A stretch of 48,607 nt of DNA from Bacillota bacterium. GTDB lineage: Bacteria; Bacillota; Clostridia; Tissierellales; Sedimentibacteraceae. This document shows, piece by piece, positions 44,366 through 48,607 of the stretch. Location of the stretch: NCBI GenBank assembly GCA_023386345.1, contig JAEWJT010000019.1, positions 1 through 48,607 of the forward strand, in the 5' to 3' direction. Within the stretch, counting starts at the first letter, position 1, and each line of letters begins with the position of its first letter. The notes below the pieces were generated by a model. The model was given only the letters and a program-made list of their open reading frames with translations. It did no database searches and was not told where the DNA came from. Both the position numbers and the translations under genes were made by a program.

Positions 44366-44514
44366 AAAAGTTGAAAAATCAATAAATACAACCAATTTCT
44401 GCAATAAAAATCCAATATAGTAAATTAAAAAAACAAATTTGCAATACAAAAAAACAACTAAATTCGAGAAAAAATATATTAATTTCGCCATACTTCGGCA
44501 CAAAAAAATATTTG

Positions 44515-44563
44515 TGCTATAATTATACCATCAAGCAGTTAGTATCAAATTTAGTATTAACTG
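44515..44563 (+). promoter_or_regulatory. agrDB promoter and leader dyad
   Basis: TGCTATAAT (44515-44523) is an extended -10 with a poor -35, as expected for an activated promoter. In the leader, CAGTTAGTA (44536-44544) and TATTAACTG (44555-44563) form a 9-bp inverted repeat with one mismatch. CAGTTA resembles the core of AgrA sites (ACAGTTAAG), though AgrA normally uses direct repeats before the promoter. Confidence 0.5.
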
Positions 44564-44590
44564 ACAATAATTATAAGGAGAAATGGTTTT

Positions 44591-44734
44591 ATGAAAGCTT
44601 TAGTTTACAGGTTAGGAAGTATGATTGCAAGTCTAGCACTTATGGTTACAGCTTTAAATGTAAATACTGCATGTACTTGGATTGTACATCAACCTAAATT
44701 GCCAAAAGGCGCAGAAAAACTTCGCAGATTTTAG
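44591..44734 (+). CDS. agrD: AgrD-type cyclic lactone autoinducer peptide precursor
   Basis: 47 residues. An amphipathic N-terminal leader (MKALVYRLGSMIASLALMVT) is followed by Asn-Thr-Ala, then CTWIV (28-32), then HQPKLPKGAEKLRRF. This matches AgrD precursors, where a Cys five residues before the acidic/Q-P-x-x-P tail closes a thiolactone onto the last residue of the ring (compare CDFIM before DEPEVP in staphylococci). The predicted signal is a five-membered thiolactone of Cys-Thr-Trp-Ile-Val, with an unknown N-terminal extension. AAGGAG is 10 nt before the ATG. agrB starts 5 nt after its stop. It is too short for many gene finders. Confidence 0.85.
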   Translation: MKALVYRLGSMIASLALMVTALNVNTACTWIVHQPKLPKGAEKLRRF

Positions 44735-44739
44735 TAAAG

Positions 44740-45318
44740 ATGGGGTTTTATGAAAAAATTACAGAAAATTTAGCAGCTAATGGTATCATAGCATATGAAG
44801 ATAAGGACCTATATACATATGGATTTAAACAAGGCTCATTAATACTGTTAAACATAATAACAACTATAATAATAGGACTTATCTTTAATGTGTTATGGCA
44901 ATGTATTGTGTTTTTACTAGCTTATGTTCCTCTTAGATCGTACGCCGGAGGATATCACGCTAGAACTCAATTACGATGCTATTTATTTTCAATAATCTTG
45001 ATGATAATAGTTTCTTTTATAATAAAATATGTACCTTGGAATGAATTAAGCATTATGGTATTAACTTTAGTATCTAGTGGGGTGATACTAAAACTCGCAC
45101 CTATTGCTGATGCAAATAAACCTTTTGACATAAAAGAAGAACAGGTTTATAAAGTAAAATCCAGATTAATTTTATTATTTGAAGTATTTCTGATATGTGT
45201 ATTTGTTAAATTGAGTTATATTCAAATATCAATATGTATAATGATTTCATTAACGACACTATCAATAATGCTGTTAATTAGTTGCAAAAACAAACTATTT
45301 AAACGTGTAGCATTGTAA
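44740..45318 (+). CDS. agrB: AgrB accessory peptidase
   Basis: 192 residues with about five membrane helices. The catalytic pair His73 and Cys80 lies in RSYAGGYHARTQLRCY with the family's spacing (His-x6-Cys). AgrB cuts AgrD at its C-terminal side, forms the thiolactone and helps export. It starts 5 nt after the agrD stop with little ribosome site, so it is probably translated by coupling. The order agrA-agrC-agrD-agrB differs from the staphylococcal agrBDCA. Confidence 0.93.
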   Translation: MGFYEKITENLAANGIIAYEDKDLYTYGFKQGSLILLNIITTIIIGLIFNVLWQCIVFLLAYVPLRSYAGGYHARTQLRCYLFSIILMIIVSFIIKYVPWNELSIMVLTLVSSGVILKLAPIADANKPFDIKEEQVYKVKSRLILLFEVFLICVFVKLSYIQISICIMISLTTLSIMLLISCKNKLFKRVAL

Positions 45319-45401
45319 ATTAGTCTTAAACTTGGACAACACGCCTATCAAAAAATTAAATATATAAATTAGAGATATTATATATAAAATTAGTGGTTTT
45401 G

Positions 45402-45444
45402 ACTATGCAAATAAACGTTTAAGCATAGTAAGGATAGGTATAAT
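45402..45444 (+). promoter_or_regulatory. Dyad and -10 before the Cys-rich peptide
   Basis: ACTATGC (45402-45408) and GCATAGT (45423-45429) form a 7-bp inverted repeat, with TATAAT at 45439-45444 just downstream. The -35 is weak, which would suit an activated promoter. Confidence 0.35.
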
Positions 45445-45464
45445 TTATACAAGAAAAGTATAGA

Positions 45465-45702
45465 TTGGAATTAAGTAGTTCAATAAAAGACAATAATAAT
45501 CAAATTGGCACATTAGGCTGTATAGCTTGTGTTATGGTTGCGGGGGGTGTACATTTACGAGGACAATTGTGGTGGCGATTGTTGTTCTAGGATATGTGGA
45601 AATAGTGAATGTACTAAAGATCGTGTTAGTAAATGTAATAAGATATGTAGTGATGTGTACTGCAAAGCAGGAATTTGTGTAGACAATAGGTTGCTTAATT
45701 AA
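45465..45702 (+). pseudogene. Cysteine-rich peptide gene, split by a frameshift at a G6 run
   Basis: From a TTG at 45465 one frame reads ELSSSIKDNNNQIGTLG, CIACVMVAGGV, then leaves the pattern and stops at 45590. The +1 frame takes over at the G6 run (45542-45547) and reads YIYEDNCGGDCCSRICG, NSECTKDRVSKCNKICS, DVYCKAGICVDNRLLN, stopping at 45702. That second part has nine Cys in about 45 residues. Joined with one G fewer (or two more) the product is about 78-79 residues: a leader with a Cys pair and AGG end, then a cysteine-rich core. This resembles a bacteriocin or modified-peptide precursor, but I recognise no family. The shift may be a sequencing error, a true mutation or programmed. A ribosome site is weak. 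It lies 146 nt after agrB. Confidence 0.5.
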
Positions 45703-45718
45703 AAATTATTAGCCATAC

Positions 45719-45761
45719 ATTAAACTATCAATCTTTATATAATAAAGATTGATAGTTTAAT
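45719..45761. terminator. Long hairpin after the Cys-rich peptide
   Basis: A 20-bp perfect stem (45719-45738 with 45742-45761) with a 3-nt loop. The T tail is poor. It closes the accessory block before rlmB. Confidence 0.7.
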
Positions 45762-45935
45762 AGTAATGGTTATTTGTGTCGGTATAAATTAACCATATGT
45801 ACAAAGATTTATTTAAAATAAAGAAGTGTAATCTCATTAATAAAGTTTTATTAATTATTTTGTAGTATTTTATAAAAAAATCGTGTATAATATAACTCAA
45901 AAGAAATTAAGGACTTAGAAAGGAACTTGAGTTAT

Positions 45936-46670
45936 ATGAGAAAAATTGAAGGCAAAAATCCTGTTATTGAGGCTTTGAAAAGTGATGCAGGTTTAGATAC
46001 TATATATATTAATAAAGAGATGGCAGAGAGTGCTGCTGTGAAGATTGCTATGCTGGCAAAGGAAAAAAATGTTATTGTTAAGTATGTTGACAAGCAAGCT
46101 TTGGCGAGACTTTCGGAGGGGAACAGACATCAGGGTGTTATCGCAGAGGCATTAGAATATGAATATAAAGAGATAGAGGATATTTTTAAGCTTGCAAATG
46201 ACAAGAATGAAAAGCCATTTATTTTAATATTAGATGAAATAACAGATGTTCATAATTTAGGTGCTATTATCAGAACAGCAGAGTGCTGTGGAGCTCATGG
46301 AATTATTATTCCTAAGCATAGAGCTGCTGGTGTTAATTCTGTTGTTGCAAAAACATCAGCAGGAGCTGTTGAATACTTGCCAGTTGTTAGAGTTACTAAT
46401 ATAAATCAGACGATAGAAGAATTAAAGGAAAAAGGCCTTTGGATATATGGTGCCGATATGTCAGGCGAAAAATATATACATGAAGAAAAGCTTGATGGAG
46501 CAGTAGGGATAGTAATAGGTAGTGAGGGCAAGGGCATAAGCAGACTTATCAAGGAAAATTGCGATAGTCTGATAAAAATACCTATGAAGGGTAATGTTTC
46601 ATCATTAAATGCCTCCTGTGCTGCATCTATAATAATATATGAAGTGTTGAGACAACGAGGGATACAGTGA
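45936..46670 (+). CDS. rlmB: 23S rRNA guanosine-2'-O-methyltransferase RlmB
   Basis: 244 residues. An N-terminal substrate-binding part (KIEGKNPVIEAL) is followed by the SPOUT/TrmH knot: LDEITDVHNLGAIIRTAE, IVIGSEGKGISRL and IPMKGNVSSLNASCAASII. It methylates a guanosine ribose in 23S rRNA (G2251 in E. coli). The ATG at 45936 is preferred because AAAGGA is 11 nt upstream; an in-frame TTG at 45927 is too close. An extended -10 (TGTATAAT, 45884-45891) lies before it. yacP follows after 63 nt. Confidence 0.93.
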   Translation: MRKIEGKNPVIEALKSDAGLDTIYINKEMAESAAVKIAMLAKEKNVIVKYVDKQALARLSEGNRHQGVIAEALEYEYKEIEDIFKLANDKNEKPFILILDEITDVHNLGAIIRTAECCGAHGIIIPKHRAAGVNSVVAKTSAGAVEYLPVVRVTNINQTIEELKEKGLWIYGADMSGEKYIHEEKLDGAVGIVIGSEGKGISRLIKENCDSLIKIPMKGNVSSLNASCAASIIIYEVLRQRGIQ

Positions 46671-46733
46671 AAAATTTTTGCATAGTAAGTTTAAAAGTAG
46701 TTTATGCCTTCAAGGAAAGGAATGTAATATGAC

Positions 46734-47255
46734 ATGCCTCGCACTAAAAAAGAATATCTGTTTATTGACGGATATAACATTATTAATCAATGGAAGACAC
46801 TTAAAAATTATACCGATAGCATAGAAAATAGTCGAAACAAGCTTATTGAAAATTTAATCGAATACAAGGCATATAAAGGAATAAATGTTGTTGTTGTTTT
46901 TGATGCGCATTTGGTTAAGGGAAGTAGCGAAAAGAAGGAATATATATCAGGAGTAGAGGTTGTATACACTAAGGAGAATGAAACAGCAGATAGCTATATA
47001 GAAAGGCAGTTAGATAAAATCGGAAGAGCTGAAATAGTTAGAGTTGCAACATCTGACAATTATATTCAACAAATTGTACTGGCTCGTGGGGGCACAAGAC
47101 TGTCTGCTGAAGAGATGTATATAGAAATTACAAATACTAAAAAGGAAATAAAGCTAAAAACCGACACAATTAAACAGGATAATATAAAAATACACAATGT
47201 TCTTGATTTATCCACCATTGAAAAGCTAGAAAAGTTAAGAAATACTATTAAATGA
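46734..47255 (+). CDS. YacP-like NYN-domain endoribonuclease
   Basis: 173 residues. The NYN/PIN-like fold shows the acidic residues of the family: FIDGYNIINQW, VVVFDAHLVKG, NETADSYIERQL and VATSDNYIQQIVLARGG. B. subtilis YacP (Rae1) cleaves mRNA in the ribosomal A site, and this homologue may do the same. The ribosome site AAAGG is 13 nt upstream, longer than usual; an in-frame stop at 46725 excludes earlier starts. It lies in the conserved rlmB-yacP-sigH order. Confidence 0.9.
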   Translation: MPRTKKEYLFIDGYNIINQWKTLKNYTDSIENSRNKLIENLIEYKAYKGINVVVVFDAHLVKGSSEKKEYISGVEVVYTKENETADSYIERQLDKIGRAEIVRVATSDNYIQQIVLARGGTRLSAEEMYIEITNTKKEIKLKTDTIKQDNIKIHNVLDLSTIEKLEKLRNTIK

Positions 47256-47256
47256 C

Positions 47257-47284
47257 TTGACTAATAAAAAAAATTTTGTATAAT
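47257..47284 (+). promoter_or_regulatory. sigH promoter
   Basis: TTGACT (47257-47262), 16 bp, TATAAT (47279-47284), preceded by TTG. It overlaps the yacP stop region. Confidence 0.6.
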
Positions 47285-47347
47285 TATATTTACTTAGCGA
47301 TAGTTGTTGAATAATTTTGTGTAATAGATACTTGGGGGATGTATATT

Positions 47348-47998
47348 ATGGAATTTTTATTTAAAAATACATATGAGTATGCTAAAGATTTTTATAGCGG
47401 AATGACTGATGAGGAATTGATTGTTGAACTTCGTAAAGGCAATTCCTATGCAGAGGAGTGCTTGTTTAAACGTTATATTTGTGTTTCAAGGAAAATTATA
47501 TCTTCATTTTATTTAGTAGGTGCTGAGACAGATGATTTGTTTCAGGAATCTATGATAGGTTTATATAAAGCTATTAAGGAGTACAAGCTCGATAGAGATT
47601 GCTCCTTTAAATGCTATGCAATAACTTGTATGAAAAGGCATATTATCACAATCATACGAAGAAGTGCAAGGAAAAAGCACAGTCCACTTAACAATTATAT
47701 TTCATTTAATAATACATTAAACGAGGATAATGAGGTTTATATGCCAGAAAAAATTACTAACGATATTATTAATGACCCAGAATATATTATTGTTTCAAAA
47801 GAACGTGAAGATATTGTAACATGTATGCTTGAAAATAATTTAAGTAAATTTGAAAAGAAAGTTTTATCTTGTTATTTTTCAGGACTAAGCTACAATCAAT
47901 CATCTGTCGCACTTAACACTGATGAGAAAGCTATAGACAATGCTTTACAAAGAATAAAAAAGAAAATCAAGGACGGCTTAAAGTCTGTTTATTATTAA
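47348..47998 (+). CDS. sigH: RNA polymerase sigma-H factor
   Basis: 216 residues of the sigma-70 family: region 2 with AETDDLFQESMIGLYKAIKE and FKCYAITCMKRHIITIIRRS, and region 4 with LSKFEKKVLSCYFSGLSYNQ. Position after yacP and before tuf marks it as sigma-H, which drives early sporulation and competence genes in Firmicutes. GGGGG (47334-47338) is 9 nt before the ATG at 47348; an in-frame ATG at 47339 touches it. There is no clear terminator. Confidence 0.9.
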   Translation: MEFLFKNTYEYAKDFYSGMTDEELIVELRKGNSYAEECLFKRYICVSRKIISSFYLVGAETDDLFQESMIGLYKAIKEYKLDRDCSFKCYAITCMKRHIITIIRRSARKKHSPLNNYISFNNTLNEDNEVYMPEKITNDIINDPEYIIVSKEREDIVTCMLENNLSKFEKKVLSCYFSGLSYNQSSVALNTDEKAIDNALQRIKKKIKDGLKSVYY

Positions 47999-48294
47999 AA
48001 ACAAACGTTTGCTTAAAATGTCTGATGAAAAATTAAAATTACCAAGTTTTGAAATAAACGTTATAATCTTATCAACTAATATTATTTATAATTAAAAAAT
48101 TCTTTGAAATACTACTGATAACAAAAAATAACAGTTCCTTATCGACATTAATTAAAAAATTTCCTTTTATGTAATAAAGCTACAATTATATATAATTCAT
48201 TAAAAAAATAAAACAGAAGTATTATCTGAAGTAAAATGGTGAAACGAAAATTTAATATATAAGTATATATAGGAAAAATTTATAAAATTTAATC
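47999..48294. other. Gene-free A/T-rich stretch after sigH
   Basis: Only a 10-base palindrome CAAACGTTTG (48002-48011) stands out. No ORF or promoter is seen until the tRNA promoter. Confidence 0.4.
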
Positions 48295-48323
48295 TTGCAT
48301 TAGCACATTCGCTCTGCTATAAT
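48295..48323 (+). promoter_or_regulatory. Promoter of tRNA-Thr and probably tuf
   Basis: TTGCAT (48295-48300), 17 bp, TATAAT (48318-48323) with an extended TGC before the -10. It lies 35 nt before the tRNA, consistent with strong expression. Confidence 0.7.
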
Positions 48324-48357
48324 ATAGCGGTAGGCAAATAGGCTACGATAAAGTAAC

Positions 48358-48433
48358 GCCTGCGTGGCGCAGGAGGTAGCGCATTTGCATGGTAAGCAAA
48401 AGGTCACCAGTTCGAATCTGGTCGTAGGCTCCA
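48358..48433 (+). tRNA. tRNA-Thr (anticodon GGT)
   Basis: A full cloverleaf of 76 nt with encoded CCA: acceptor GCCTGCG/CGTAGGC (one G-U), D stem GCGC/GCGC, anticodon stem TTTGC/GCAAA with loop ATGGTAA, so the anticodon is GGT (threonine), T stem ACCAG/CTGGT with TTCGAAT, and discriminator T. It lies 63 nt before tuf and probably shares its transcript. Confidence 0.92.
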
Positions 48434-48496
48434 AATTAAAATTAAATTATATTATATGTCTCTATACGAGAGGCAATATCATAGGAGGAAATAAAA

Positions 48497-48607
48497 ATGG
48501 CAAAGCAAAAATTCGAAAGAAATAAGCCACACGTAAACATAGGAACAATAGGCCACGTTGACCATGGTAAAACAACATTGACAGCGGCAATAACAATGGT
48601 ATTAAAC
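48497..48607 (+). CDS. tuf: Elongation factor Tu (partial, 3' end missing)
   Basis: 37 residues before the window ends. The N-terminus KPHVNIGTIGHVDHGKTT contains the GTP-binding P-loop GHVDHGKT and is diagnostic. AGGAGG lies 7-8 nt before the ATG. The place after sigH fits the common Clostridia order, where rpmG, secE and nusG usually follow. Confidence 0.97.
   Translation, partial: MAKQKFERNKPHVNIGTIGHVDHGKTTLTAAITMVLN

Noticed and set aside
44512..44697. 61-codon plus-strand frame over agrD
   Set aside because: It is in another frame from agrD. AgrD has a ribosome site, a leader and a correct core, whereas this frame starts upstream of the agrDB leader without a ribosome site.
1..48607. 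CRISPR array, intact insertion sequence, prophage or replication origin
   Set aside because: No regularly spaced repeats, no transposase, integrase or phage structural genes, and no DnaA-box cluster were seen.

Overview
The window is AT-rich chromosomal DNA, with intergenic stretches that are close to pure A/T. It carries Gram-positive style signals: GGAGG-type ribosome sites, TTGACA/TATAAT promoters, and U-tailed hairpin terminators. The gene content suggests an anaerobic, probably flagellated Firmicute of the class Clostridia, perhaps near Peptostreptococcaceae. The pointers are Rex, amino-acid-type glutamate dehydrogenase, FeoAB, the order gltX-cysS-mrnC ... rlmB-yacP-sigH ... tuf, an agr system with a cyclic lactone peptide, and PadR/DUF1700/DUF4097. 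The taxon is inference; there is no rRNA in the window.

Layout. 1-6174: the end of a LysM-tailed 5'-nucleotidase, then rex, gdhA, a hemolysin-III/TrhA membrane protein, a DUF6143-like protein and a CtpA-type S41 protease. 6508-11028: an FCD-type GntR regulator, a TAXI-TRAP binding lipoprotein, a fused TRAP permease and a cyclase-family hydrolase, which look like one uptake and catabolism unit. 11050-13098 (minus): a small membrane protein and a motAB stator pair. 13511-16307: cca and radA, convergent over a long shared hairpin. 16441-16702: a multi-arm inverted-repeat element with no gene. 16894-18176: three small proteins (one DUF2089) sharing a helical module. 18552-23502: a PuuR-like regulator and potABCD, in which PotA carries two adhesin-type repeats inside its TOBE domain.

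23549-27044 (minus): feoB, feoA and a CDF metal exporter. 27294-34462: a TPR-GAF-GGDEF diguanylate cyclase, a padR-DUF1700-DUF4097 operon behind a duplicated palindromic operator, and a VanRS-like two-component system. 34676-39465: a divergent subtilase lipoprotein, gltX, cysS and mrnC. 39559-45702 is a low-GC accessory block that separates mrnC from rlmB: an RlmM/FtsJ-like methyltransferase, a membrane HTH protein, an agr quorum-sensing locus in the order agrA-agrC-agrD-agrB, and a cysteine-rich peptide gene broken at a run of six G. 45936-48607: rlmB, yacP, sigH, tRNA-Thr and the start of tuf.

The points most worth a second look are the PotA insertion, the agr locus with its unlisted 47-residue AgrD and the adjacent Cys-rich peptide, the 262-nt folded element, and the PadR operator that exactly overlaps its promoter.
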